Source: Microscillaceae bacterium (GTDB lineage Bacteria > Bacteroidota > Bacteroidia > Cytophagales > Microscillaceae). From it: a stretch of DNA of 41,140 bases. The position numbers and the translations under genes are program-made. Numbering within the stretch: position 1 is the first letter of the stretch; each line of letters begins with the position of its first letter. The notes below the pieces were generated by a model. It was not told where the DNA came from and did no database searches. It worked only from the letters and a program-made list of their open reading frames with translations. The stretch spans positions 1 through 41,140 of the forward strand of contig JAABSX010000037.1 of the NCBI GenBank assembly GCA_011390205.1, read 5' to 3'. Shown here one piece after another: positions 16,536 to 25,754 of this stretch.

Positions 16536-17177
16536 GTTTATTACTGTGAAAGGTGAAACAAAGCATTGCTAAAAAGTATTTGGTATTTAAGACCAGAGAG
16601 AGGCTGCACCTTGATTGCGGATGATGGCATTATCTTGAAAAGATAGGAGACTCAGCAGTACCTATACGGCGAGTCTTGTTGTTTTGAAAATTTGTGATAA
16701 AACTTATTTTAGTTACATTTTGATTATTCTAAGATGTGAACCCTTAGAGCATTTTTTATGTTCGGGGGTGGTAGGTAAATCGGAAACTAAAATTAAGAAT
16801 ACAAACAAAAGTGTTTGTATAAGGTTATTTTGATAATATTATAGAGATGAGCAGCAAACGTTGTTTTTGTACAGATGCTCGCTCAAAATTATACAGGATA
16901 TTGATAATTAGCACATTGGCTTAGGCTGATACACGAAAACATTTACTTAAAAGAATTGCTCAGTAGATTTATTTAGGCTTTTAGGTAAAATAACGCCAGT
17001 TTATTCTTATTTTTGAGAAATAATCTGAGATTTAAGATTATTTTTTTAGGCAGCCATCCAAATCACCAAGTATTCATTAGATAAGGTGGCAGAATTTTTT
17101 GCTGAATTTGCTTTTTTCTTATTTTTTACCTATTTTGAAAGCAATACCATTATTTGCACTGATTAAATATATAACCT
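16536..17177. other. 640-base gap with structured patches, no gene seen
   Basis: No protein-coding frame of interest on either strand. The part around 16590-16680 is less AT-rich than its surroundings and contains short inverted repeats: TATCTT-GAA-AAGATA near 16632-16646 and GACTC/GAGTC near 16651-16677. Further on ACAAAC/GTTTGT pair at 16801-16818. This could be a small RNA or a decayed gene. The part next to the sigma factor gene has TTTG followed 20 bases later by TATTTTG, a poor promoter match. Confidence 0.4.
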
Positions 17178-17693
17178 ATGTCTGTTACAACATTCGAATT
17201 CAACGAATTAGATCAAGTTTCTCATTCTTTAAAACCTTATGCACTGCGTCTTACTCAAGACGAAAGCCGTGCTGATGATTTAATGCAAGAAGCATTACTG
17301 AAAGCAGTCAAAAACCAAGACAAGTTTACCAAAGGCACGAGCCTGAAAGCTTGGTTTTATACAATTATTCGTAACCAATTTTTTAATGAATACCACCGTG
17401 AAAAACGGAGGCAGACTTTTTTGGATACTACGGATAATCTGCATTATTTGAATCACCCTTCTGTACACATCAAAAATGATGCACTTACTAATTTTAACCT
17501 TGAAGAGATTCACAAGGCCATAGACAAGTTGAGTGAGCTATACCGTGTGCCATTTATGATGCACTTTCAGGGCTTCAAATACAATGAAATAGCCAAAACG
17601 CTTTCACTGCCTTTAGGCACGGTCAAGAACAGAATCCACGTAGCTCGCAAGGAGTTAAAAGAAAAACTCAGATACCTCGTAAACCAAGACTAA
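17178..17693 (+). CDS. ECF-type RNA polymerase sigma factor
   Basis: A 171-residue sigma-70 family protein with only regions 2 and 4, as in extracytoplasmic function sigma factors. Region 2 runs from about residue 15 to 80, with DDLMQEALLKAVKN and SLKAWFYTIIRNQFFNEYHREKR. Region 4 runs from about 110 to 165, with LYRVPFMMHFQGFKYNEIAKTLSLPLGTVKNRIHVARKEL split into its usual helix-turn-helix. No anti-sigma gene, TonB receptor or SusCD pair lies next to it, so its signal is unknown and control may be transcriptional. An intrinsic terminator overlaps its stop codon. Confidence 0.92.
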   Translation: MSVTTFEFNELDQVSHSLKPYALRLTQDESRADDLMQEALLKAVKNQDKFTKGTSLKAWFYTIIRNQFFNEYHREKRRQTFLDTTDNLHYLNHPSVHIKNDALTNFNLEEIHKAIDKLSELYRVPFMMHFQGFKYNEIAKTLSLPLGTVKNRIHVARKELKEKLRYLVNQD

Positions 17694-17716
17694 AAGCCGA
17701 TATTTCGGCTTTTTTT
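17692..17716 (+). terminator. Intrinsic terminator of the sigma factor gene
   Basis: AAAAGCCGA (17692-17700) pairs with TCGGCTTTT (17705-17713) over a 4-base loop; seven T occupy 17710-17716. The stem begins inside the stop codon. The opposite strand gives four T after the stem, so it may also help end the convergent gene. Confidence 0.85.
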
Positions 17717-18179
17717 ATGCCAGTGCTCTAATGATAGCCTCAAAATCTAGGTAATGCGCTACTTGCTCAATGCCATAACGCTGGCACAAGATGTCCACAT
17801 TGCCCTTACGCCAAAATCCCTCTGGGCAGCAAACTACGATTTTTTGGGAAGCTGCAAACAGTCCTAACTCTAGCAAAGTAATGGGGGACTGCGTGTTGGG
17901 TGCAAAATACATAATAATTAAATCTGCCTGCTCCAATCCGTCTAGCTCCCAGTTAACTTGAGCCACAAAGTGAGGATTGTCTAGGCTTTGTATCCAAGTG
18001 CTGTCCCAATCAGGGCGGCGAGGGTTCAGCAAAGTGCCTTTCCAGTCTTCTAGGGCATTGCTCAGTATTTTTTGCCAGTCTTCGGCTTTGCCCATTTCTA
18101 TGCTTCCTGCCAAGAAGACAGATTTCTGACCTTTGGGGATAACAATGGCTGAGGGGGGCTTTAATGTCGTGATTTTCAT
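17715..18179 (-). CDS. Nucleoside 2-deoxyribosyltransferase-like protein
   Basis: A 154-residue cytoplasmic protein of the nucleoside 2-deoxyribosyltransferase-like superfamily. Supporting motifs are VFLAGSIEMGKAEDWQ near the N-terminus, LLNPRRPDWDSTW, VNWELDGLEQADLIIMYF, and SPITLLELGLFA, which holds the expected active-site Glu. True deoxyribosyltransferases exchange bases on deoxynucleosides; many proteins of this small form have untested function and may instead hydrolyse nucleotide-like ligands. It reads convergently to the sigma factor gene and divergently from the FAH gene, with 47 bases between the two start codons. Confidence 0.8.
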   Translation of the reverse strand: MKITTLKPPSAIVIPKGQKSVFLAGSIEMGKAEDWQKILSNALEDWKGTLLNPRRPDWDSTWIQSLDNPHFVAQVNWELDGLEQADLIIMYFAPNTQSPITLLELGLFAASQKIVVCCPEGFWRKGNVDILCQRYGIEQVAHYLDFEAIIRALA

Positions 18180-18226
18180 GTGATTATTTTTTGCTTTAAT
18201 TTAGCCCAAATAAATCCAATAAAAAA

Positions 18227-18838
18227 ATGAAAATAATCTGTATTGGGCGTAACTACGCCGCACATATCGCCGAGCTTCAAAATGAAAAACCCGACGAGCC
18301 TGTCATCTTTACCAAGCCAGATACTGCTTTGCTCAAAAACAATGAGCCTTTTTATTATCCAGAATATACTCAAGACATACACTATGAGGTAGAGCTTGTC
18401 TTAAGGATAGGCAAAGAAGGCAAATACATAGAAGAGCAGTTTGCCACAAAATACATAGATGCCATCGGCTTAGGGATTGATTTTACAGCACGTGATTTGC
18501 AAGCCAAGGCCAAGGCAAAAGGCTTGCCTTGGGCATTGGCAAAAGGCTTTAACGGCTCTGCACCCGTTTCGGAGTTTATCCCCATTTCAGAATTTGCAGA
18601 CCTAAAAGACATTCATTTTAGCTTGCAAATGAATGGTGAAACCAAGCAAAAAGGCGATACTTCTTTGATGCTTTATGATTTTGCATATGTGATTGCGTAC
18701 ATTTCTAAATTTATGACCCTCAAAACGGGAGATTATATCTTTACGGGCACACCCGAAGGCGTAGGGCCTGTCAAAATAGGAGACCGCTTGCTGGGCTTCA
18801 TAGAAGAGCGAGAAATGTTTGATTTTGAAATAAAGTAA
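18227..18838 (+). CDS. Fumarylacetoacetate hydrolase family protein
   Basis: A 203-residue protein of the short FAH family (acylpyruvase/oxaloacetate decarboxylase type) that cleaves or decarboxylates small 2-oxo acids using a divalent metal. Starts with IICIGRNYAAH; metal ligands are visible as E54 and E56 in HYEVELVL and D85 in GLGIDFTARDLQ. The C-terminal GDYIFTGTPEGVGPVKIGD is the family's conserved end. At this length, with no extra domain, it resembles YcgM/FAHD1 proteins. Exact substrate not determined. The short 47-base divergent gap implies a compact or shared promoter region. Confidence 0.88.
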   Translation: MKIICIGRNYAAHIAELQNEKPDEPVIFTKPDTALLKNNEPFYYPEYTQDIHYEVELVLRIGKEGKYIEEQFATKYIDAIGLGIDFTARDLQAKAKAKGLPWALAKGFNGSAPVSEFIPISEFADLKDIHFSLQMNGETKQKGDTSLMLYDFAYVIAYISKFMTLKTGDYIFTGTPEGVGPVKIGDRLLGFIEEREMFDFEIK

Positions 18839-18950
18839 CATTTTGGCTTGCTACTTTGTGCATTTATAAGACGCAAAATACTCAGCATTCGGTTATTGTA
18901 CCTCGGCAAGGTCAAGACTTTTTAGAAATTCTGCGTATTCTTAAATCTAA

Positions 18951-19000
18951 ACTCCGTAGGCGTGATATCTACCATCCTACACATATTATTCCTGCGGAGT
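18951..19000. repeat. 50-base inverted-repeat element with CTCCGTAGG core
   Basis: ACTCCGTAGG (18951-18960) pairs with CCTGCGGAGT (18991-19000) over ten positions with one G-T wobble, leaving a 30-base loop in which GTAGG/CCTAC can pair as an alternative. It lies between two convergent genes and has no T-run. It recalls the CTCCGTAGGAGTG-type dispersed intergenic repeats I know from Bacteroidota genomes; this cannot be confirmed from one copy. Confidence 0.5.
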
Positions 19001-19057
19001 CAGCACTTTCTTAAAGCCTCTTCTAAGAAGACAATGCCTTGAGTTAATTGGTGAGTA

Positions 19058-20212
19058 TCAGCCTTGCATGACCTCGGCAGGGTCTGTAATTGCACCACGC
19101 CACGCAGGGATGAGCGTGCCCGTCAGATAAGGAATCACTGATACGGAAAATATCAATAAAATACTTTCTAAATCAAACACCGTACTGAGTACATAATCAG
19201 GGTAAAGAACCGACCAGCCCACCAAAAAAGGACGTAACAAAGGTGCATAAAACACAAAAACGTGTATATAAGCCACCAAGATACCAATGGCTGTAGAATT
19301 AAAGGCTACAAAACCACTTTCCCAAAATTTTAACCAAAGCACATCCGAAATCTCCCAGCCAGTTGCCTTCAATACACCCAGTTCATTTCTTTCCTCTTTG
19401 CTCAGTCCACTTGCTTTCTCCCAAGCCAGAATCAAAAAAGCAAAAATAGAAAGCATAGACCCATACAAAAACATGCCACCTCTCCAGCCAAAAAGTGTAT
19501 CATAAGTAGAGCGAAGCTGAGGGGCTGTTACGACCCGTATTCCCGAGAATTTTCTGTCTATTTTCCTACCTATATTATTGATTTCTAAGGGGTTATGAAT
19601 TTCTAAGGCTACATCAGTGCAGGTGTTTTTGCCAAGCCCTAGCAGTACTCGTGCATCTTGGGTGTTTAAAATCACCAAATCAGTAGAGAGTAAATCGGCT
19701 TCATGCACAAAGCTGCCCATGATTTCATAGCTTTTGATTTGACCATCTTCACCGAGCAGCGTCAGATTTTCTCCTACTTCCAAGCCCCTAAGGCGGAGCA
19801 ATCCACGCCCTACGAGAGCCATGTTTTTCTTTAATTTGCCTTGTTGTGTGCTTTCTACCATAGAAAGCCCACCCACAAGTGAGTCTGAGCCTATGATGCT
19901 CAAGACTGCCCCAGTAGGTGTGTCAAAATTATAACCCCAGACCCTCGGGATGACACGCTTTACGCCTCGAATGCCTTGCAGAGAATCTACAAAAGAAATT
20001 GGCATAGGCTGCAGCCGTCCACCTGAGAGCTTTTGAACCCACAGCTCGGGTATATTCTTAAGGCTGGCAGTAGTTTCTTTTTTGAGGGATGCCGTAAAAA
20101 ATACTACAGAGGCATAAAATGCCACTACAAGGCTGTAAATCAGGATAAGGGCAAGGTATTTTTGCCAACGACGTGCCAGAGAACGCAAAGCATATTCAGG
20201 AATTTTAAACAT
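19058..20212 (-). CDS. ABC transporter permease, FtsX/MacB type
   Basis: A 384-residue inner-membrane permease of the FtsX/MacB superfamily. One N-terminal membrane helix (about residues 20-40) is followed by a periplasmic region of about 200 residues, then three C-terminal helices, with the family's cytosolic coupling stretch KEERNELGVLKATGWEISDV before the second part. The end, RGAITDPAEVMQG, is the usual FtsX-family terminus (the AxxxPxxxL/M element). Such permeases work with a LolD/MacB-like ATPase in lipoprotein export, lysis control or efflux, but no ATPase gene is adjacent. An ATG at 20234-20236 would add eight residues; the inner ATG gives the more typical start. Confidence 0.85.
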   Translation of the reverse strand: MFKIPEYALRSLARRWQKYLALILIYSLVVAFYASVVFFTASLKKETTASLKNIPELWVQKLSGGRLQPMPISFVDSLQGIRGVKRVIPRVWGYNFDTPTGAVLSIIGSDSLVGGLSMVESTQQGKLKKNMALVGRGLLRLRGLEVGENLTLLGEDGQIKSYEIMGSFVHEADLLSTDLVILNTQDARVLLGLGKNTCTDVALEIHNPLEINNIGRKIDRKFSGIRVVTAPQLRSTYDTLFGWRGGMFLYGSMLSIFAFLILAWEKASGLSKEERNELGVLKATGWEISDVLWLKFWESGFVAFNSTAIGILVAYIHVFVFYAPLLRPFLVGWSVLYPDYVLSTVFDLESILLIFSVSVIPYLTGTLIPAWRGAITDPAEVMQG

Positions 20213-20348
20213 AGGTCGCAAAAATAACGAAGACAAAGCAAAGCTTCCTCAAAAAAATATCTCTTTTAGATAAATTAATTATTTTTATTTTTTATGTTTG
20301 TTACTAATTACCTATATTATTTAAATCTAAGAACTTAAAAATTAACCC

Positions 20349-21242
20349 ATGAAATTAATTTCTCTTACACAATTTGCTAAATATGCAAGCTACTCAGTCG
20401 GATTTAGCTTGTTAGTGGCTTGTGGTGCAGACCCTAAATCAGAGCAGGAAGACACAGACACAACTGCAACAAATGAGGTGGTAGAAAGCCTAGAAAAAGT
20501 ACTGAATGATGTGCCCAACCCGTCAGAAATTCCCTATCAATTAAAATCTACTGGGGCTGATTTTAGTACAGAAATCACCAACTCTGCCGCAAATGCAGAG
20601 AAATACCTCACTACCAATAACAAGGCAGCACTCAATGTAGGTGTTTATTCTACAGATGTGGGCTATGTTTCTGTGTATGAGCAAGTTCAAAATGCACTTG
20701 ATTACATCAAAGCAGTAGAAAGATTGGGAGATAAACTAGACATTACCAATGCTTTTGACCCCAAAATGCAAGAACGCTTCAAAGGCAATATCTCTAATGT
20801 AGATTCTCTGACTGCCATCATCAATGAAGCCCTTAGCCAATCAGACAAATATCTTAAAAGCAATGACCGTAACAGCATTGCTGCACTGATATTCACAGGA
20901 AGCTTTATAGAAGGGCTGTATATCTCTACACAAATCGTAGATACATACCCCGATGATTTACTCCCCGAAGATGTCAAAGATGAAGTATTGCTTGGGCTAG
21001 TGCGTATCATCACAGAGCAAGACAAACCCTTGCAAGACCTGCTCAAAGCCCTTAAAAGCCTAGACAAAGAAGATGAAATACAAGGATATATCAGTGATTT
21101 AGAGGCACTTGCAGCCATCTATAAGGAGCTTAATATCCAAGAAAAAATAGAAAAAAATCAAGGCACATTGATTTTAAATGACAAAACCATTAAAAATATC
21201 ACAAGCAAAGTAAAAGAAATCCGCACTAAAATTGTGAGCTAA
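20349..21242 (+). CDS. Lipoprotein of unknown function, alpha-helical
   Basis: A 297-residue SpII lipoprotein: hydrophobic N-terminus, lipobox LLVAC with Cys at residue 25, then an acidic spacer rich in Asp, Glu and Thr. The mature protein looks mostly helical, with regularly spaced Leu and Ile and no Cys. I do not recognise a family, though long helical lipoproteins of this kind are common in Cytophagales. It stands alone, ends with a clear intrinsic terminator, and is divergent from the permease gene. It is probably anchored in the inner leaflet of the outer membrane. Confidence 0.75.
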   Translation: MKLISLTQFAKYASYSVGFSLLVACGADPKSEQEDTDTTATNEVVESLEKVLNDVPNPSEIPYQLKSTGADFSTEITNSAANAEKYLTTNNKAALNVGVYSTDVGYVSVYEQVQNALDYIKAVERLGDKLDITNAFDPKMQERFKGNISNVDSLTAIINEALSQSDKYLKSNDRNSIAALIFTGSFIEGLYISTQIVDTYPDDLLPEDVKDEVLLGLVRIITEQDKPLQDLLKALKSLDKEDEIQGYISDLEALAAIYKELNIQEKIEKNQGTLILNDKTIKNITSKVKEIRTKIVS

Positions 21243-21272
21243 AAAATCAGAAAAATCATCTGAAAAAACGAG

Positions 21273-21308
21273 AAAGCACCAACAAGGTGCTTTTCGTTTT
21301 TTATTAAA
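21273..21308 (+). terminator. Intrinsic terminator after the lipoprotein
   Basis: AAAGCACC (21273-21280) pairs with GGTGCTTT (21286-21293) over a 5-base loop, followed by a T-rich tail (TTCG then T6). About 30 bases past the stop codon. Confidence 0.8.
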
Positions 21309-21416
21309 AAAACAACACAGTCAAACAAGACTTTAGTATTTTGCTTAGATTTTTCAAAGATAATTTATATTTTTACTTCTATTAGACAGCCTGTTTGTTC
21401 TGTTAAAATTTAAAGC

Positions 21417-24400
21417 ATGAGTGAGCCAGTTCTTAAATCAATCATCCAGCTACTTGCCATTTCGGCAACTATAGACGGTGTATTGAGTGATTCAGAGCGA
21501 AAAATAGTGCATGATTTTATATTCGAAAATATCAATAATGACTCTGCACGCACATACATTGGGTTGTTTAATGAATACTCCGAAATCGCCCTTGCAGGAA
21601 ATGTAGAGGCAATTAATATCTGTAACCGCATCAATGTAGAGCTAAACCAAAAACAAAAAATCATTGTGCTTTTTCACCTCCTAGAGCTGGTCAGTGTAGA
21701 TGGGCGAGTGGGAGAGGAAGAAGCCGTTTTTGTGGACAGTGTGGCAGATGCCTTTAATATTGATATTCACGAATACAACATCGTCAAGGCATTCGTGGTA
21801 GATGATGAGGCACTCAAGCTCGGGCTAAGTAATATCTTGGTGATTAGCAATGAAAAATTTGACAGTAAAATAAAACATATTTACAAGCCAAAACTGGCTT
21901 CTACCATTGGTATTTTGCGGATTCCCAGTGTAGAGATGTATATGCTTAAATATTTTACAGGAAGCGGAAATACTTTTTTGAATGGTGTTTTGCTCAAAGA
22001 CAGGCACATTTATACACTCTCCAATGGTTCGGCTATCCGAAGTGATATGATTAGCCCCATTTATTACAGTGATATTGTAAGTAGATTTCTACAAGAAGAC
22101 AACCAGACCAAGATTAGTTTTCAGGCAAAACATGTGTATCATACCTTTCCAGGAGGTAAAATAGGGCTAAGAGACATTAACTTGGCAGAAGAATCTGGGG
22201 CATTGGTCGGGATTATGGGGGCAAGTGGCTCAGGTAAATCTACACTGCTCAATGTCTTAAATGGAAACTCTATCCCCATAGGCGGAAAGGTAGGCATCAA
22301 CGGAATAGACATCCACGACGAGATAGAAAAAGAAAAAGTAAAGGGAGTCATAGGGTATGTTCCACAAGATGACCTGCTCATCGAGGAGCTGAGTGTGTAT
22401 CAAAACATGTATTATGCCACCAAGCTTTGTTTTGGTGAATACAACGATGAGGAAATTAAAAAATTAGTCAATAAAACCCTGCAAAGCCTCGGACTTTCAG
22501 AGATAGCCGACCTCAAGGTAGGCAATGCCCTTCAAAAAACAATTAGTGGCGGACAAAGAAAACGCCTCAACATAGGTCTAGAGCTGCTCAGAGAGCCCGC
22601 AGTGATGTTTGTAGATGAGCCTACCTCAGGCTTATCTTCCAATGATTCAGAAAATATCTTAGACCTCCTCAAAGAGCTTTCCCTCAAAGGAAAACTCATC
22701 TTTGTGGTGATTCACCAGCCTTCTTCTGATATTTTTAAGATGTTTGATAGGTTACTCATCTTGGATGTGGGCGGATACCAAATCTACTATGGCAACCCCA
22801 TAGAAGCCGTGATTTATTTTAGAACCATTGCCAACCTTATCAACAGTGACCAAGGAGTCTGCGCTAACTGCGGCACAGTCAGCCCCGAGCAGATTTTTAA
22901 CATCATAGAAGCCAAAGTAGTAGATGAATATGGCCGCTACACAGACCAAAGAAAGACCTCCCCAGTTTTGTGGAGAAAAGCCTACGAAGAGAAGGTCAAA
23001 GAGCATATCATCAAAGAAAGAAATGAAATCCCTGAAAGTACCCTCAGCATCCCCAAAAAAAGAAAACAATGGCGGATATTCGCCCAGAGGGACATTCTCG
23101 CCAAGCTAAGCAATAGCCAGTATATGGTTATCAGCTTGCTAGAAGCCCCTGCACTTGCACTTTTACTCTCTTACATCGTGCGTTATTACCACTATGACCA
23201 AGCCCAGCACAGCAATCAATATGTCTTTGCAGATAATATGAACATCCCTGCGTATATCTTTATGAGCATCATCGTGGCATTGTTTATCGGGCTGACAGTC
23301 AGTGCCGAAGAAATCATCAAAGATGCCAAGATACTCAAAAGAGAAGCTTTTTTGCACCTCAGCAGGAGTAGTTATTTGCTTTCCAAAATTGCCATTTTAT
23401 TTGCGTTTTCGGCTTTTCAGACCCTGAGTTTTGTACTCATAGGCAATTGGGTATTAGAGATTCAGGGCCTGAATTTTAATTATTGGATGGTCTTGTTCTC
23501 AGCGGCTTGCTTTGCCAATATGTTAGGGCTTAATATCTCTTCTACCTTCAATTCGGTGATTACAGTGTATATCCTGATTCCCATTTTGCTTATTCCGCAG
23601 CTTATCTTGGGTGGAATCGTGGTAAAATTTGATGACATCAATCCGCATCTCGCCTCTGAAAACAAAGTGCCTGTCATCAGTGAATTTATGACCACTCGCT
23701 GGGCCTTTGAAGCGATTATGGTCAGCCAATTTAGGGACAATCCCTACCAAAGACCACTCTACGAGTATGACAAAAAAATGGCTCTCGCCGAATATAAAAA
23801 GACTTTTTATATCCCCAAGCTTGATTCTAAAATAGCCTTTTGTATGACACACTACAACAGCAACGTGGACACAGTCAGACAGAGAATGTCAGAAAACCTT
23901 GATTTATTAAAATACGAAATCATACGTGAACAAAAAATAACGCCTTTCGTCAAGTTTAAAGGCATAGATAGGCTACAGGTCAAAAAATTTAATGCAAAAG
24001 TAGCTGAAGATGTCCGTGCGTATCTTGAAAAAATAAAAAATCACTATGTCAAGCAATACAACAAAGCGAGTAGCTCCAAAGACCAATACATCCACAGCAT
24101 CACCAAAACAGCCGCAGAAAGAAATGCTTTTATCTTAAGAATGAAGCATTTTCATAACCAAAGCGTAGCAAAACTGGTAGAAAACAAAAACGAACTCAAC
24201 CGAATCGTGGAGATTAATGGCAAACTTATCCAAAAAGTATATCCTATATACACAGACCCTATGCCACAAAACCATACATTTCTTGATTTTAGAACACATT
24301 TCTTTGCTCCTCACAAGCTATTTTTGGGTAGATATTTTGACACGCTTTGGTTTAATGTATCAGTGATATGGGCAGCCACTATTTTACTCTACATCACTCT

Positions 24401-24488
24401 CTATTATAGAGTCTTCAGAGAGTCATTTAAAGTAATCGCTATGGTGTTTACACCTCGCCAAAGACGAGGCATACAACAGCAAAACTAA
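21417..24488 (+). CDS. TerB-like domain/ABCG-type ABC transporter fusion
   Basis: A 1023-residue protein. Residues about 1-130 look like a TerB-like helical domain (IIQLLAISATIDGVLSDSE and VSVDGRVGEEEAVFVDSVAD carry the paired acidic motifs). A linker domain of about 100 residues follows. The ABC ATPase has Walker A GASGSGKS at 268-275, signature ISGGQRKR from 376, Walker B VDEP at 399-402 and the switch His in IHQPSS. A CANC pair comes next, then ABC-2 membrane helices from about 570, interrupted by a helical soluble stretch (about 800-960), with a last helix near the C-terminus. It is an ABCG-like half transporter or exporter; substrate unknown. sbcD starts 53 bases downstream, so it may head that operon. 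Confidence 0.85.
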   Translation: MSEPVLKSIIQLLAISATIDGVLSDSERKIVHDFIFENINNDSARTYIGLFNEYSEIALAGNVEAINICNRINVELNQKQKIIVLFHLLELVSVDGRVGEEEAVFVDSVADAFNIDIHEYNIVKAFVVDDEALKLGLSNILVISNEKFDSKIKHIYKPKLASTIGILRIPSVEMYMLKYFTGSGNTFLNGVLLKDRHIYTLSNGSAIRSDMISPIYYSDIVSRFLQEDNQTKISFQAKHVYHTFPGGKIGLRDINLAEESGALVGIMGASGSGKSTLLNVLNGNSIPIGGKVGINGIDIHDEIEKEKVKGVIGYVPQDDLLIEELSVYQNMYYATKLCFGEYNDEEIKKLVNKTLQSLGLSEIADLKVGNALQKTISGGQRKRLNIGLELLREPAVMFVDEPTSGLSSNDSENILDLLKELSLKGKLIFVVIHQPSSDIFKMFDRLLILDVGGYQIYYGNPIEAVIYFRTIANLINSDQGVCANCGTVSPEQIFNIIEAKVVDEYGRYTDQRKTSPVLWRKAYEEKVKEHIIKERNEIPESTLSIPKKRKQWRIFAQRDILAKLSNSQYMVISLLEAPALALLLSYIVRYYHYDQAQHSNQYVFADNMNIPAYIFMSIIVALFIGLTVSAEEIIKDAKILKREAFLHLSRSSYLLSKIAILFAFSAFQTLSFVLIGNWVLEIQGLNFNYWMVLFSAACFANMLGLNISSTFNSVITVYILIPILLIPQLILGGIVVKFDDINPHLASENKVPVISEFMTTRWAFEAIMVSQFRDNPYQRPLYEYDKKMALAEYKKTFYIPKLDSKIAFCMTHYNSNVDTVRQRMSENLDLLKYEIIREQKITPFVKFKGIDRLQVKKFNAKVAEDVRAYLEKIKNHYVKQYNKASSSKDQYIHSITKTAAERNAFILRMKHFHNQSVAKLVENKNELNRIVEINGKLIQKVYPIYTDPMPQNHTFLDFRTHFFAPHKLFLGRYFDTLWFNVSVIWAATILLYITLYYRVFRESFKVIAMVFTPRQRRGIQQQN

Positions 24489-24541
24489 GCGAAGCAAATA
24501 CAGCAAAGTGCTGAGGAATATAAAGTTTAACCATACCAAAT

Positions 24542-25702
24542 ATGAAAATACTGCATACTGCCGATTGGCATCTCGGAAAATCTTTTAACAACTACCAGCT
24601 TCTGGAAGAGCAAGCAAAAATGCTCGAAAAGCTCACACAAATCATTGAAGCTCAAAAACCCGATGTTGTCCTGTTGGCAGGAGATATCTATGACCGCTCC
24701 GTGCCACCTGCCAATGCAGTTAAGGTATTTGACGAGACCATCAGCAAGATTATCTTAGAATTAAAAACACCTCTGATTGCCATCGCAGGAAACCACGACA
24801 GCCCCGAGCGCATAGGCTTCGGAGCGGGCTTGTTACAAAAACAAGGGCTGCACATCTCGGGCAGTATAGAACTGCCCATTCGCCCCATTATTTTGTCAGA
24901 TGAGTTTGGAGAAATCTACTTTTACGCCATCCCTTATACAGAGCCCGAAACCCTCCGATACCTCAGCAAAAATGACGACATCAAGACACACCAAGATGTG
25001 TTTGACTGGATACTCAGCCAAATCAAAGCACAGCACCCCACAGGAAAACGTGCCGTGCTCGTGGGGCATGCCTATATCTCAGAGGCTGAAGGAAATGACT
25101 CCGAGTCTGAGAGAACCCTGCTCGTAGGCGGTGCCGCCCATGTCAGGGCAGATACCTTTGAGTTTTTTGATTATGTAGCTTTGGGGCACCTCCACCGTCC
25201 TTTGAGTTTTTTGGGAGAAAAAGTAAAGTACGCGGGCTCTCTCATGAAATACTCTTTCTCAGAAGCCCCCTACGCCAAGTCTGTGCTTATGCTCGAGATG
25301 AATGCAAAAGGGACATTTACCCATGAGAGAATCCTACTTAAACCCTCCAAAGAAGTGCACAGAGTCAAGGGTGAGATTGAAGACAAGAAATTTAGGCTGA
25401 CTGAAACCAAACTTGACATTCAAAAAGAAGATTTCTTAGAAGTTTCCTTGCAGAATGAAGAGATTGTGCCGAATGCCATGCAAATCATCCAAAGAGAATA
25501 CCCCAATGCCATGGTGCTTAGATGGCCAGAATTGCCAAAAATCACAAGTAAATCTAGGCTTACTACTGAGCAAGTAGTCTCTATGAGTGAGTTTGAACTC
25601 TTTCAGGATTTTTACACGTTTTTTACCAAAAAAGAACTAGACAAACCTAAAAAAGAGGTCATCACTAAGGTAATCACACAGATAAACAAAGAAAATAACT
25701 AA
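24542..25702 (+). CDS. sbcD: Exonuclease subunit SbcD
   Basis: A 386-residue Mre11-like nuclease subunit of SbcCD, which cuts hairpins and protein-blocked or palindromic DNA ends. All phosphoesterase motifs are present: TADWHLGK (D8, H10), LAGDIYDR (D48), AGNHDSPE (N84, H85, D86), VGHAYIS and LGHLHRP. The C-terminal capping region is somewhat divergent, as is usual. sbcC begins 52 bases downstream on the same strand, so the two form an operon. Confidence 0.96.
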   Translation: MKILHTADWHLGKSFNNYQLLEEQAKMLEKLTQIIEAQKPDVVLLAGDIYDRSVPPANAVKVFDETISKIILELKTPLIAIAGNHDSPERIGFGAGLLQKQGLHISGSIELPIRPIILSDEFGEIYFYAIPYTEPETLRYLSKNDDIKTHQDVFDWILSQIKAQHPTGKRAVLVGHAYISEAEGNDSESERTLLVGGAAHVRADTFEFFDYVALGHLHRPLSFLGEKVKYAGSLMKYSFSEAPYAKSVLMLEMNAKGTFTHERILLKPSKEVHRVKGEIEDKKFRLTETKLDIQKEDFLEVSLQNEEIVPNAMQIIQREYPNAMVLRWPELPKITSKSRLTTEQVVSMSEFELFQDFYTFFTKKELDKPKKEVITKVITQINKENN

Positions 25703-25754
25703 AAAAGAGGGGCACAGCAGTAAACGCTTCAAAAAATAAAAAAAGAAAAACCAC

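Noticed and set aside
18842-19014. Gene remnant after the FAH gene (open frame ending at a TAA at 19012-19014)
   Set aside because: The frame is open but has no start codon, runs back into the FAH gene in another frame and includes the inverted repeat. The translated stretch has no recognisable family.
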